A stretch of 64,000 nucleotides of DNA from Helicobacter pylori NCTC 11637 = CCUG 17874 = ATCC 43504 = JCM 12093 (GCF_900478295.1 NZ_LS483488.1:1550001-1614000), one strand, 5' to 3'. Shown: positions 28,283-37,460, numbered from the stretch's first letter. Translations and numbers: made by a program. The notes: generated by a model from the sequence alone, not told the origin.

Positions 28283-29014
28283 ATGATTATCATTCCTGCT
28301 AGGTTAAAATCCAGTCGTTTTGAAAATAAAGTGCTAGAAGATATTTTTGGCTTGCCTATGGTGGTGCGTTGCGCTAAAAATGCAAATCTTGTAGATGAAT
28401 GCGTAGTCGCTTGCGATGATGAAAGCATCATGCAAACATGCCAAAAATTCCACATTGAAGCGGTGCTAACCTCCAAACACCATAATAGCGGCACGGAACG
28501 CTGTTTGGAAGCGGCGCGAATTTTAGGGTTAAAAAACGATGAAAGGGTTTTAAATTTGCAAGGCGATGAGCCTTTTTTAGAAAAAGAAGTCATTTTAGCC
28601 TTATTAGAAGCCACCAAAAACGCCCCTTTCATGGCGACTTGCGCTAAAGTCATTGATGAAGAGCAGGCCAAAAGCCCTAATTTAGTCAAGGTGGTTTTAG
28701 ATCACCAAAATAACGCCTTGTATTTTTCGCGCTCCCTTATCCCCTTTTTACGAGATTTTGATGCGAAACGCCAAACCCCCCTTTTAGGGCATATCGGTAT
28801 TTATGGCTTCCATAATAAAGAAATCTTAGAAGAATTATGCGCTTTAAAACCTTGCGTTTTAGAGGAGATAGAAAAATTAGAGCAATTAAGGGCTTTGTAT
28901 TACCAAAAAAAGATTGCAGTGAAAATCGTTCAAAGTAAAAGCATAGGCATTGACACCAAAGAAGATTTAGAAAACGCTTTGAAGATTTTTAGCCCCGATC
29001 TCCTTAAGCGGTGA
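28283..29014 (+). CDS. kdsB: 3-deoxy-manno-octulosonate cytidylyltransferase
   Basis: Activates Kdo to CMP-Kdo for the inner core of lipopolysaccharide. The N-terminal nucleotide-binding segment [12 protein letters not shown] is followed by [41 protein letters not shown] and [11 protein letters not shown], all typical. Length 243 is normal. It stands alone between divergent dsbK and a terminator-like hairpin before hopA. Confidence 0.96.
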   Translation: MIIIPARLKSSRFENKVLEDIFGLPMVVRCAKNANLVDECVVACDDESIMQTCQKFHIEAVLTSKHHNSGTERCLEAARILGLKNDERVLNLQGDEPFLEKEVILALLEATKNAPFMATCAKVIDEEQAKSPNLVKVVLDHQNNALYFSRSLIPFLRDFDAKRQTPLLGHIGIYGFHNKEILEELCALKPCVLEEIEKLEQLRALYYQKKIAVKIVQSKSIGIDTKEDLENALKIFSPDLLKR

Positions 29015-29075
29015 AATTTAAAAATACTCAAAACATTTTTCACTATCAAAAACCTTTTTTTAAATCCAAAAAAAA

Positions 29076-29098
29076 AGCAAAATTTCTTAATTTTTGCT
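29076..29098 (+). terminator. Terminator between kdsB and hopA
   Basis: AGCAAAA (29076-29082) pairs with TTTTGCT (29092-29098) around a 9-base loop, within flanking A- and T-rich runs; it lies 60 bp after kdsB. Confidence 0.5.
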
Positions 29099-29208
29099 CA
29101 ATTTTATTGAAAATTCAATAAATTTATGTCATACTTTAAGCACGTTGTAAATAAATGTTTCAATTTGATACGATTTTACAAACAAAACATTACTTTAAGG
29201 AACATTTT

Positions 29209-30657
29209 ATGAAAAAAACGATTTTACTTTCTCTCATGGTTTCATCGCTCCTTGCTGAAAATGACGGCGTTTTTATGAGCGTGGGCTATCAAATCGGTGA
29301 AGCGGTTCAACAAGTGAAAAACACCGGCGAAATCCAAAAAGTCTCCAACGCTTACGAAAATTTGAACAATCTTTTAACCCGCTATAACGAACTCAAACAA
29401 ACGGCCTCTAACACCAATTCAAGCACCGCTCAAGCGATTGACAATCTAAAAGAGAGCGCTAAGAGATTGAAAACGATCCCTAATAGCACTAATCAAGCCG
29501 TATCCTCAGCGCTCAGCTCTGCGGTAGCCATGTGGCAAGTAATAGCCTCTAATTTAGCCAATAACTCGCTATCTACTAGCGAATACAACAAAATCAGTGC
29601 GATTTCTCAATTGCTCCAAAATACCTTAAATAAAGACAATGATCTCACGATTGAAAATGACTATGACCAGCTTTTAACTCAAGCTAGCACCATTATTAAT
29701 ACCCTTCAAAGCCAATGTCCAGGAATAGACGGGGGCAATGGCAAACCATGGGGCATTAATGCAAGCGGGAACGCATGCAATATTTTTGGCAACACCTTTA
29801 ACGCCATAAACAGCATGATAAATAGCGCTAAAAAAGCCGCCGCAAATGCCCGAAGAACTAGCCCAGAAGGTCCAAACCAACCAAGCGCATTTACCAACGC
29901 TGATTTCAATAAAAACCTTAATCAAGTCTCAAGCGTTATCAATGACACGATCTCTTACCTCAAAGGGGACAATTTAGCAACCATCTATAACACCCTTCAA
30001 AAAACGCCTAATTCTAAAGGGTTTCACAGTTTGGTGAGCCGATCTAGCTATAGTTATTCTCTCAACGAAACCCAATATTCTCAATTCCAAACTACCACCA
30101 AAGAGTTTGGCCATAACCCTTTTAGAAGCGTGGGATTAATTAATTCTCAAATTAATAACGGGGCGATGAATGGCGTGGGCGTGCAATTAGGCTATAAGCA
30201 ATTCTTTGGGAAAAATAAATTTTTTGGGATCCGTTATTATGCCTTTTTTGATTACAACCATGCCTATATCAAATCCAACTTTTTCAACTCCGCTTCTAAT
30301 GTTTTCACTTATGGCGCCGGCAGTGATCTTTTATTGAATTTCATCAATGGCGGATCCGATAAAAACCGCAAAGTCTCTTTTGGCATTTTTGGAGGCATCG
30401 CTCTAGCAGGCACGACATGGCTTAATTCCCAATCTGCGAATTTAAAAATCACCAATAGCGCCTACAGCGCTAAGATCAACAACACCAATTTCCAATTCTT
30501 ATTCAATACCGGCTTAAGGCTTCAAGGGATCCATCATGGCATTGAATTAGGCGTGAAAATCCCCACCATCAACACCAATTACTATTCTTTCATGGGCGCT
30601 AAATTAGCATACCGAAGACTTTATAGCGTGTATTTCAATTATGTTTTGGCCTATTGA
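29209..30657 (+). CDS. hopA: Outer-membrane protein HopA
   Basis: Hop-family porin-like protein of 482 residues. The ATG at 29209 after AAGGA gives a proper signal peptide (MKKTILLSLMVSSLLA) and mature start ENDGVFMSVGYQIGEAVQQV; an in-frame ATG 18 codons upstream would add a non-signal lead and is rejected. A variable helical region with one disulfide-sized loop (CPGIDG...GNAC) is followed by the C-terminal barrel, from GAMNGVGVQLGYKQFFG to YSVYFNYVLAY. Its first and last parts are nearly identical at DNA level to those of the hopM/N gene 3 kb away. Order matches HP0229. Confidence 0.93.
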   Translation: MKKTILLSLMVSSLLAENDGVFMSVGYQIGEAVQQVKNTGEIQKVSNAYENLNNLLTRYNELKQTASNTNSSTAQAIDNLKESAKRLKTIPNSTNQAVSSALSSAVAMWQVIASNLANNSLSTSEYNKISAISQLLQNTLNKDNDLTIENDYDQLLTQASTIINTLQSQCPGIDGGNGKPWGINASGNACNIFGNTFNAINSMINSAKKAAANARRTSPEGPNQPSAFTNADFNKNLNQVSSVINDTISYLKGDNLATIYNTLQKTPNSKGFHSLVSRSSYSYSLNETQYSQFQTTTKEFGHNPFRSVGLINSQINNGAMNGVGVQLGYKQFFGKNKFFGIRYYAFFDYNHAYIKSNFFNSASNVFTYGAGSDLLLNFINGGSDKNRKVSFGIFGGIALAGTTWLNSQSANLKITNSAYSAKINNTNFQFLFNTGLRLQGIHHGIELGVKIPTINTNYYSFMGAKLAYRRLYSVYFNYVLAY

Positions 30658-30666
30658 TATTGAATC

Positions 30667-30706
30667 GGTTCTCATTATTAATGAGAACCAAGCCAATTTT
30701 TTGGCT
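30667..30706 (+). terminator. Tandem hairpins after hopA
   Basis: Two perfect hairpins stand in tandem: GGTTCTCAT/ATGAGAACC with a 5-base loop (30667-30689), then AGCCAA/TTGGCT with a T4 loop (30691-30706). They separate hopA from the tRNA-Asn promoter. Confidence 0.65.
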
Positions 30707-30732
30707 CTCAATGAATAACGGCATCATTTTAC

Positions 30733-30761
30733 TTGACTTTTTACAAAAAACACACTAAAAT
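30733..30761 (+). promoter_or_regulatory. Promoter of tRNA-Asn
   Basis: -35 TTGACT (30733-30738) and -10 TAAAAT (30756-30761) with a 17-base spacer, 23 bases before the tRNA. Confidence 0.75.
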
Positions 30762-30784
30762 TTCTTTTTATTTTTGAGCGAAAT

Positions 30785-30859
30785 TCCAGATTAGCTCAGC
30801 GGTAGAGTAGGCGGCTGTTAACCGCTTGGTCGTAGGTTCGAATCCTACATCTGGAGCCA
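30785..30859 (+). tRNA. tRNA-Asn (GTT anticodon)
   Basis: A 75-base cloverleaf with acceptor TCCAGAT/ATCTGGA, D arm, anticodon stem GGCGG/CCGCT with loop CTGTTAA (anticodon GTT), T arm TAGGTTCGAATCCTA, discriminator G and an encoded CCA. It reads asparagine codons AAC/AAU. It lies between hopA and the convergent SulP gene. Confidence 0.97.
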
Positions 30860-30893
30860 TACTTTTAACTCATCTTTTTTTTATAGCAAAAAT

Positions 30894-32051
30894 TCACGCA
30901 ATCCCTTTAGATTTGATCCATAACGCATTGACCAACACCCCCACCACAACCCCTATCGCTAAATTATGCGTGTATAAAACCACCGCCACGACTAAGAGCA
31001 TGTTGAGCGTGTCATAGAGCTTGATTTTTTTAATGTTGATAATGGATTGGAAATTAAAAGTGGTGAAAGAAATCATCACCATCACCGCCACAACCGCCAC
31101 AATGGGGATCTTAACCACGTATTCATTAAACACTAATATGAGCACCATTAAAGAAAAGCCGGCAAAAAAAGTAGAAAGCCTAGTTTTAGCCCCGGATTTT
31201 GCGTTGATGATAGACTGCCCCACTAAAGCGCACCCTGTCATTCCCCCCAAAAGCCCTGAGACGATATTCCCCAAGCCTTGCGCTTTAGTTTCTTTGTTTT
31301 TATCGCTCACGCCGTCTTTTAAAATAACGTCTAAAGTTTTAGCGGTCAATAAGCTTTCTATCGTGCCTACTAGCGCTAGAGAAAGAGCGTAAGGCAACAA
31401 CTCTATCATTATTTTAAAATCCAAATTTTTGGGGATAATGATGAAATGAAAGCCTGAAACCCCTTGCTCAATGCTCCCTAAATTCGGCGCATGCACATCA
31501 AAAATTAAAGCGATTGCACTGATTGCAAGGATACAGATTAAATTAGAGGGGATTTTTTTAGTGATTAAAGGGAATAAATAAATAATCAATATCCCGATAG
31601 CGAGTAAGATAAACACCCCCAAATTTTGGTTTTGAAGGAATTTGAATTGCTCCATTAAAAGCAAAATGCCTAGCGCGTTCACAAAGCCATACATCACTGA
31701 TTGAGGGATAAATTTTAAAAGATTCCCTATTTTCAAATAGCCTAAAAGAATTTGCAATATTCCTGCCATAAGAGTCGCCACGCCCGCGTATTCAAGCCCA
31801 TAGTTTTTAACCACGCCCACTAAAATGAGCGCCACTGAGCCGGCCGCTGCACTAATCATCACCTTTCTAGCCCCAAAAAGAGACAACACAAAAGCCATGT
31901 AAAAGGTCGTATAAAACGCCACGCCCACATCTAAACCCACCATGATCGCAAAGCCGGCCGTCTCTGGGATCACAGAAAGCCCCACCACAAAACCAGACAA
32001 CAAATCTTTTTGAATGTTGCTCAACCATTCTTTTTGTATCTTTTCAAACAT
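30894..32051 (-). CDS. SulP-family anion transporter without STAS domain
   Basis: Inner-membrane transporter of the SulP (SLC26) family, 385 residues from the chosen start, with about 10-12 membrane segments. Family segments include LSVIPETAGFAIMVGL near the N-terminus, and a GGMTGCALVGQSIINAKSGAKTR block (broken up here) in the middle. The cytoplasmic STAS domain normally following the last helix is absent; the protein ends at NALWIKSKGIA. The substrate may be sulfate, bicarbonate or a dicarboxylate and cannot be read from sequence. I chose the ATG at 32051 after AAAGAAAGG; longer in-frame starts lack such a site. Order matches HP0228. Confidence 0.86.
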   Translation of the reverse strand: MFEKIQKEWLSNIQKDLLSGFVVGLSVIPETAGFAIMVGLDVGVAFYTTFYMAFVLSLFGARKVMISAAAGSVALILVGVVKNYGLEYAGVATLMAGILQILLGYLKIGNLLKFIPQSVMYGFVNALGILLLMEQFKFLQNQNLGVFILLAIGILIIYLFPLITKKIPSNLICILAISAIALIFDVHAPNLGSIEQGVSGFHFIIIPKNLDFKIMIELLPYALSLALVGTIESLLTAKTLDVILKDGVSDKNKETKAQGLGNIVSGLLGGMTGCALVGQSIINAKSGAKTRLSTFFAGFSLMVLILVFNEYVVKIPIVAVVAVMVMISFTTFNFQSIINIKKIKLYDTLNMLLVVAVVLYTHNLAIGVVVGVLVNALWIKSKGIA

Positions 32052-32172
32052 GCCTTTCTTTCCCATTAGAATGGCTTGATTATAAGATTTAAAAACCAAT
32101 TTCAAACCGGATAAAATCCCTTTTCTTAAATCAAGCTCTATGATATTTTATTGTAAAAAATACTTAAAATTG

Positions 32173-32187
32173 TTTTTTTTTTTTTTT
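32173..32187 (+). repeat. T15 tract upstream of hopM/N
   Basis: Fifteen consecutive T, about 40 bases upstream of the hopM/N -10 and 120 bases from its ATG. Length changes in similar tracts at other H. pylori adhesin genes alter promoter strength, so it may be a transcriptional tuning element. Confidence 0.75.
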
Positions 32188-32221
32188 CAAAATATAAATT
32201 TTAAGTTAAGAATAAGCATTT

Positions 32222-32232
32222 TATGGTAAAAT
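32222..32232 (+). promoter_or_regulatory. Extended -10 promoter of hopM/N
   Basis: TATGGTAAAAT matches the H. pylori extended -10 form and would start transcription near 32239, giving a leader of about 68 bases before ATG 32307. The ATG at 32231 falls inside this element and so cannot be a used start from this promoter. Confidence 0.55.
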
Positions 32233-32306
32233 GGCGAAATTTCATAAACATGACTATCATGGGAATGTGAAATCAAGAAAATCTATTAAAAGTAAAAGGA
32301 GAAAAC

Positions 32307-34390
32307 ATGAAAAAATCTCTCTTACTCTCTCTCTCTCTCTCATCGCTTCATTATCAAGGGCTGAAGACGATGGATTTTACATGAGCGTGGGCTATCAGAT
32401 CGGTGAAGCGGTTCAACAAGTGAAAAACACAGGAGCATTGCAAAATCTTGCAGACAGATACGATAACTTGAGCAACCTTTTAAACCAATACAATTACTTA
32501 AATTCCTTAGTCAATTTAGCCAGCACGCCAAGTGCTATCACCGGTGCGATTGGCAATCTAAGCTCAAGTGCGATCAACCTCACTAGCGCCACCACCACTT
32601 CCCCAGCCTATCAAGCTGTGGCTTTAGCGCTCAATGCGGCTGTGGGCATGTGGCAAGTCATAGCCTTTGGCATCAGCTGTGGCCCTGGCCCCAATCTTGG
32701 TCCAGAACATTTAGAAAATGGGGGCGTTCGATCGTTTGACAACACGCCCAACTACAGCTATGGCACCAATAGCGGAACGACCACCACCACTTGCAATGGA
32801 GCCAGTAATGTAGGGCCAAATGGTATCCTATCTAGTAGTGAATACCAAGTTCTCAATACCGCTTATCAAACTATCCAAACCGCTTTAAACCAAAATCAAG
32901 GAGGTGGGATGCCTGCCTTGAACGGCTCCAAAAAGATGGTAGTCAATATCAATCAAACTTTCACAAGAAACCCTACCACAGAATACACTTACCCCAATGG
33001 GAATGGCAATTATTATTCAGGCGGTTCATCAATCCCAATCCAGCTAAAGATTAGCAGCGTCAATGACGCTGAAAACCTTTTGCAACAAGCCGCTACTATC
33101 ATGCAAGTCCTTATTACTCAAAACCCGCATGTGAATGGTGGCGGTGGGGCATGGGGGTTTAGCGGTAAGACTGGGAATGTGATGGATATTTTTGGCCCTT
33201 CTTTTAACGCAATTAATGAGATGATCAAAAACGCTCAAGCCGTTTTAGAAAAAACCAAACAGCTTAACGCTAATGAAAACACTCAAATCACGCAACCAAA
33301 CAATTTCAACCCCTACACTTCTAAAGACAAAGGGTTCGCTCAAGAAATGCTCAACAGAGCTAACGCTCAAGCAGAGATTTTAAATTTAGCTAAGCAAGTT
33401 GCGGACAATTTCCACAGCATTCAAGGGCCTATTCAAGGGGATTTAGAAGAATGTAAAGCAGGATCGGCTGGCGTGATCACCAATAACACTTGGGGTTCAG
33501 GTTGTGCGTTTGTGAAAGAAACTCTCAATTCTTTAGAGCAACACACCGCTTATTACGGCAACCAGGTCAATCAGGATAGGGCTTTGTCTCAAACCATTTT
33601 GAATTTTAAAGAAGCCCTTAACACCCTGAATAAAGACTCAACAGCGATCAATAGCGGTATCTCTAACTTGCCTAACGCTAAGTCTCTTCAAAACATGACG
33701 CATTCCACTCAAAACCCTAATTCCCCAGAAGGTCTGCTCACTTATTCTTTGGATACCAACAAATACAACCAGCTCCAAAATATCACGAAAGAATTAGGCA
33801 AAAACCCCTTTAGGCGCATCGGCGTGATTGACTATCAAAACAATAACGGCGCGATGAACGGCATTGGCGTGCAAGTGGGCTATAAGCAATTCTTTGGCAA
33901 AAAAAGGAATTGGGGGTTAAGGTATTATGGTTTCTTTGATTATAACCATGCATTCATTAAATCTAGCTTTTTTAACTCCGCTTCTGACGTTTGGACTTAT
34001 GGGGTGGGCATGGATGCGCTTTATAACTTCATCAACGATAAAAACACCAATTTCTTAGGCAAGAACAACAAGCTCTCTGTGGGGCTTTTTGGTGGCTTTG
34101 CGTTAGCCGGGACTTCGTGGCTCAATTCTGAATTCGTGAATTTGAATGCGGTGGGCAATATCTATAGCGCTAAGATGAATGTGGCTAATTTCCAATTCTT
34201 ATTCAATTTAGGCTTGAGGATGAATCTCGCTAGGCCTAAGAAAAAAGACAGCGATCACACCGCTCAGCATGGCGTGGAATTGGGCGTGAAAATCCCCACC
34301 ATTAACACGGATTATTATTCTTTCATGGGCGCTGAACTCAAATACAGAAGACTCTATAGCGTGTATTTGAATTATGTTTTTGCTTATTAA
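32307..34390 (+). CDS. Hop-family outer-membrane protein HopM/HopN type, phase-off
   Basis: Bab-related Hop protein, 693 residues when in frame. ATG 32307 follows AAAAGGAG and begins a good signal peptide (MKKSLLLSLSL), but eight CT repeats at 32325-32340 shift the frame to TGA at 32382-32384 after 25 codons. Seven (or ten) repeats would read into IASLSRAEDDGFYMSVGYQ. The body includes a Cys-containing variable region, an Asn/Thr-rich middle resembling BabA, and the barrel ending YSVYLNYVFAY. An in-frame ATG at 32231 gives a 33-residue basic lead and overlaps the -10. In 26695, HP0227 and HP1342 are identical 691-residue genes of this type; here it bridges both neighbourhoods. Confidence 0.88.
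32325..32340 (+). repeat. (CT)8 phase-variation tract
   Basis: Eight CT units inside the signal-peptide codons. The frame is open when the number is 7 or 10, so the present 8 is an off state. Confidence 0.93.
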
Positions 34391-34406
34391 AACCCTCTTT
34401 AAAAAA

Positions 34407-34432
34407 GGGGGGCTTCGTTGCGAAATGCCCCT
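34407..34432 (+). terminator. Hairpin between convergent hopM/N and terC-like genes
   Basis: GGGGC (34409-34413) pairs with GCCCC (34427-34431), with an inner TTCG/CGAA, 17 bp past the hopM/N stop. There is no T-run on the plus strand. Confidence 0.4.
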
Positions 34433-34529
34433 ATGCGCTTATGAGTTTTGATTAAAATTTAGTCATTCACAAAAGCATGAAAGCCTTTTGCAAACAATTT
34501 CTTTAATTTTGTTTTTAAGAAAACGCTTT

Positions 34530-35258
34530 TTAGCTTTTTTTCACTTTTTTTTCTATGAAAATATTCAAACATTCTATGAGTAAGGCAAAACCAATACCCG
34601 CATACAAATAGTTTTTATTGATGTGCAAATGCAATCCTTCTAAAAACAAAAACACGCCCACAACGAGCAAAAACACAAAGGCTAAAGTTTTGATGCGGTA
34701 GTGTTTTTCAATAAAATCGCCAACGATTTTGGAAAAAAACATCATCACGATTACAGATAAAATAATAGCAAGCGCCATGACTTCTAGGTGTTTAGCGATC
34801 CCAATAGCCGTGATCACGGAGTCTAAAGAAAAGACAATGTCTAAAAACATGATTTCTATTAAAGTGATGAAAAAGCTAAACGCTTTTTCTTGGTGTTTTT
34901 CTTTAGGGTAGATCTGCTCTTTTAATTCCACTAACGCTTTAAAAGCTAAAAACACCCCCCCTACAAGCAGCACCACATCACGCCATGAAAAGCTCATGCC
35001 TATTAAAGTGAATAAAGGCTTTTGCAAATGGCTGATGAAAAACAAGCTCCCTAAAAGCCCTATACGAGCGATCATCGCTAGGCCCAAGCCTAAAATCATG
35101 GCTTTATTTTGCTGGTGTTTAGGGAGTTTATAAACCATCACCGTGATAAAAATGATATTGTCAATCCCTAAAATGATTTCTAAAAGCGTGAGCGTAGCCA
35201 AGGAGACTATGCCATGCGGTGTAGAAAGAGCGTCTAAGAGTGAGGATAAAAATTCCAT
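34530..35258 (-). CDS. TerC-family integral membrane protein
   Basis: A 242-residue protein with seven predicted membrane helices. The N-terminal TLLEIILGIDNIIFI and the later IMFLDIVFSLDSVITAIGIAK segments carry the buried Asp residues typical of TerC/YkoY proteins. Some relatives export manganese or are linked to tellurite resistance, but the ion here is not known. It starts 6 bp after the corA stop, so two probable metal transporters are co-transcribed. It corresponds to HP1343, the first gene past the rearrangement junction. Confidence 0.88.
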   Translation of the reverse strand: MEFLSSLLDALSTPHGIVSLATLTLLEIILGIDNIIFITVMVYKLPKHQQNKAMILGLGLAMIARIGLLGSLFFISHLQKPLFTLIGMSFSWRDVVLLVGGVFLAFKALVELKEQIYPKEKHQEKAFSFFITLIEIMFLDIVFSLDSVITAIGIAKHLEVMALAIILSVIVMMFFSKIVGDFIEKHYRIKTLAFVFLLVVGVFLFLEGLHLHINKNYLYAGIGFALLIECLNIFIEKKVKKS

Positions 35259-35264
35259 AAAAGG

Positions 35265-36221
35265 CTACAACCAGCCTTTCTTTTTAAAATAGAGCACAGG
35301 CAAAATCGTAGAAATCGCCATGACAATCAGCGCAAAAAGATACCCGTATTGCCATTCTAACTCCGGCATGAATTTAAAATTCATGCCATAAATCGTGCCA
35401 ATCAATGTAGGGGGCATCATCGCCATAGTCGCCACCGTGAAGAGCTTGATGATTTTATTTTGCTCCACATTGACTTGAGAAGCGAACAGGTTTTGAATGT
35501 TGTCAAGCGAGTTGAGATTGACCGTTGTAGACTCCACCAAAGAGCTAAAATCGGTTAAAATGATATTTAAATTATTTTTGGTATCGCTATCCACTTTATT
35601 GCTCCTTAATAAAGCGGTAATAATGCGCCGTTTGTCAAAAAAGGAATCCCTTAAAGCCACATTAAATTCTTGCAAATTGGACAAGCGCACTAAAATATCA
35701 TCATGCGTAGAAGTTTCTTTGAAAATGATGTTTTTGCGCAACAGGCTCGTTTGTTTGTTGATCCATTCTAGGCATTCTACCCCTTTTTCAAAATACACTT
35801 CAAAGATTTTGGTTAGAATATCAAACCCATCTTCAAATTTTTTAGGGCTAGCCAAAACCTTTTTTTGGATAGAATCAAAGATTTCTAAAGTCCCGTAATA
35901 AATCGTGAAAAGAATGTTATTAGACAAAATAAAGGTCGCCATTTCCGTATGAAAAGTCTCATTTTCATCCTGATTAGTGAAAAAGGCGTTGATCGTAACG
36001 CTGGAGCTGTCTTCCCAATATTTGGTAACTGAAGAGACTCGTTGGGAATGGTCTGTGTTGTAGTGGATAGCGTATTCTTGGCTTAGAGTGGCTAATTCAT
36101 TGGGCGTAGGGTTGATTAATTCAAACCACAACACTTCATTTTCTTCTATATCAAAGCCATTAAAATCGTTAAAGCGTTTTTTAATGACAAATTTTTGCTG
36201 TTTGAAAAACACATTCACCAT
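35265..36221 (-). CDS. corA: CorA magnesium/divalent-cation channel
   Basis: A 318-residue CorA-type channel: a large N-terminal cytoplasmic domain, a long helix, and two C-terminal membrane segments. The pore signature YGMNFKFMPELEWQYGY is present, with the GMN motif intact, and a basic end (YFKKKGWL). In H. pylori CorA is reported as the main magnesium importer. The gene is 15 bp downstream of pgk on the same strand and followed directly by the TerC-type gene. Confidence 0.95.
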   Translation of the reverse strand: MVNVFFKQQKFVIKKRFNDFNGFDIEENEVLWFELINPTPNELATLSQEYAIHYNTDHSQRVSSVTKYWEDSSSVTINAFFTNQDENETFHTEMATFILSNNILFTIYYGTLEIFDSIQKKVLASPKKFEDGFDILTKIFEVYFEKGVECLEWINKQTSLLRKNIIFKETSTHDDILVRLSNLQEFNVALRDSFFDKRRIITALLRSNKVDSDTKNNLNIILTDFSSLVESTTVNLNSLDNIQNLFASQVNVEQNKIIKLFTVATMAMMPPTLIGTIYGMNFKFMPELEWQYGYLFALIVMAISTILPVLYFKKKGWL

Positions 36222-36236
36222 AAGCGATCCTTAGAG

Positions 36237-37445
36237 TTAATGGCGTTTGTCCAAAACCTCAAAACAAGGTAAAATTTTGCCCTCTAATAGTTCCAAGCTC
36301 GCCCCCCCACCGGTAGAGATAAAGCTCATGTTATCCTTTTCGCCCGCGCGGTTGATCGCATCAATGGTGTCGCCCCCACCAACGAGCGAGAAAGCGTAAG
36401 TGTCAGCGATCTTGTGGGCTAAAAAGGTTGTGCCTCTAGCGAATTCTTGTTTTTCATGCACGCCTAAGGGGCCATTCCATAGGATCGTGGGCGCGCTCTC
36501 TATGACTTCAGAAAATAATTTCAGGCTCGCAGGCCCTATATCAGCGATCTTGTGTTTAGGCTCAATGTCTTGGACGGGTGAAATTTTAATGTGTTTGGGG
36601 TTGAGAATATCATCAGTGGTTACAGCGTCTATAGGCAAATAGACTTTGACTTTTTTTTCTTTCGCGCTTTTTAATAACTCTAGGGCGTCTATTATCAAAG
36701 CATCTTCTACAGAAGAATCTTGCACATCATAGCCTAAGGCTTTTAAGAAAGTATTACTCATCGCCCCGGCAATGATGAGCTTATCAATGAGATCTAAAAT
36801 GTTTTTTAACAAGGTGAGTTTGGAGCTGACCTTAGCCCCCCCCACAATCAACAATAAAGGGCGTAAAGGGTGGTTAAACGCTTGATAGAACGAATCAATT
36901 TCTTTTTTGAGTAAAAACCCGCTCACTTTAATAGGGGCGAATTGCGCCGTGCCATAAGTGCTAGCGTGCTTTCTGTGGCTCGTGCCAAAAGCGTCATTCA
37001 CAAACACATCGCACAAACTCGCTAAATCTTTAGCCAGATTTTCATCATTTTCTTCTTCGCCTTTTAAAAAGCGGATGTTTTCTAAAAGAAAAATCCTTGT
37101 GGGCGCGTTTTCGTTTAAAGCCTGCTTGAGTTGCACGATATTTTGAGAAAAAACCACTTCATGGTTTAAGAGTCTTTCAAGGCGTTTCAAAAAGGGCTTT
37201 AAGCTCAATTTTTCTTCAACCCCTTTAGGGCGGCCCAAATGGCTCACTAAAATAATGTCTTTAGCCTTATTGTCAATACAAAATTGGATGGTAGGCAAGC
37301 TCTCTCTAATGCGCGTATCATCGGTAATATTCAAATTTTCATCTAAAGGCACATTAAAATCCACTCTAATAAGCACCCTTTTATGGCCCACTTCCACTTC
37401 TTGAATGTTTTTAACGTTTTGCATAAACGACATTTTAGCTAACAT
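36237..37445 (-). CDS. pgk: Phosphoglycerate kinase
   Basis: Interconverts 1,3-bisphosphoglycerate/ADP and 3-phosphoglycerate/ATP. Typical segments: VLIRVDFNVPLDEN, SHLGRPKG, ENIRFLKGEEEN, VNDAFGTSHRKHAS, GGAKVSSK, WNGPLGVHE and the C-terminal GGGDTIDAI...STGGGASLELLEGK. Length 402 is normal. The ATG at 37445 follows AAAGGA; two later in-frame ATG are less well placed. It lies 15 bp after gapA, so the two neighbouring pathway steps are made together. Confidence 0.97.
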   Translation of the reverse strand: MLAKMSFMQNVKNIQEVEVGHKRVLIRVDFNVPLDENLNITDDTRIRESLPTIQFCIDNKAKDIILVSHLGRPKGVEEKLSLKPFLKRLERLLNHEVVFSQNIVQLKQALNENAPTRIFLLENIRFLKGEEENDENLAKDLASLCDVFVNDAFGTSHRKHASTYGTAQFAPIKVSGFLLKKEIDSFYQAFNHPLRPLLLIVGGAKVSSKLTLLKNILDLIDKLIIAGAMSNTFLKALGYDVQDSSVEDALIIDALELLKSAKEKKVKVYLPIDAVTTDDILNPKHIKISPVQDIEPKHKIADIGPASLKLFSEVIESAPTILWNGPLGVHEKQEFARGTTFLAHKIADTYAFSLVGGGDTIDAINRAGEKDNMSFISTGGGASLELLEGKILPCFEVLDKRH

Positions 37446-37460
37446 GAAAAATCCTTTCTT

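Noticed and set aside
28267..28689. Minus-strand frame of 140 codons opposite kdsB
   Set aside because: kdsB is complete with all motifs on the plus strand; the opposite frame has no ribosome site or domain.
29155..29208. Longer HopA start at 29155
   Set aside because: The extra 18 residues destroy the signal peptide, and AAGGA precedes ATG 29209.
32231..32306. In-frame upstream ATG for hopM/N giving a 719-residue protein
   Set aside because: It overlaps the -10 element, has no ribosome site, and gives a long basic lead; the repeat-controlled ATG at 32307 gives a normal signal peptide.
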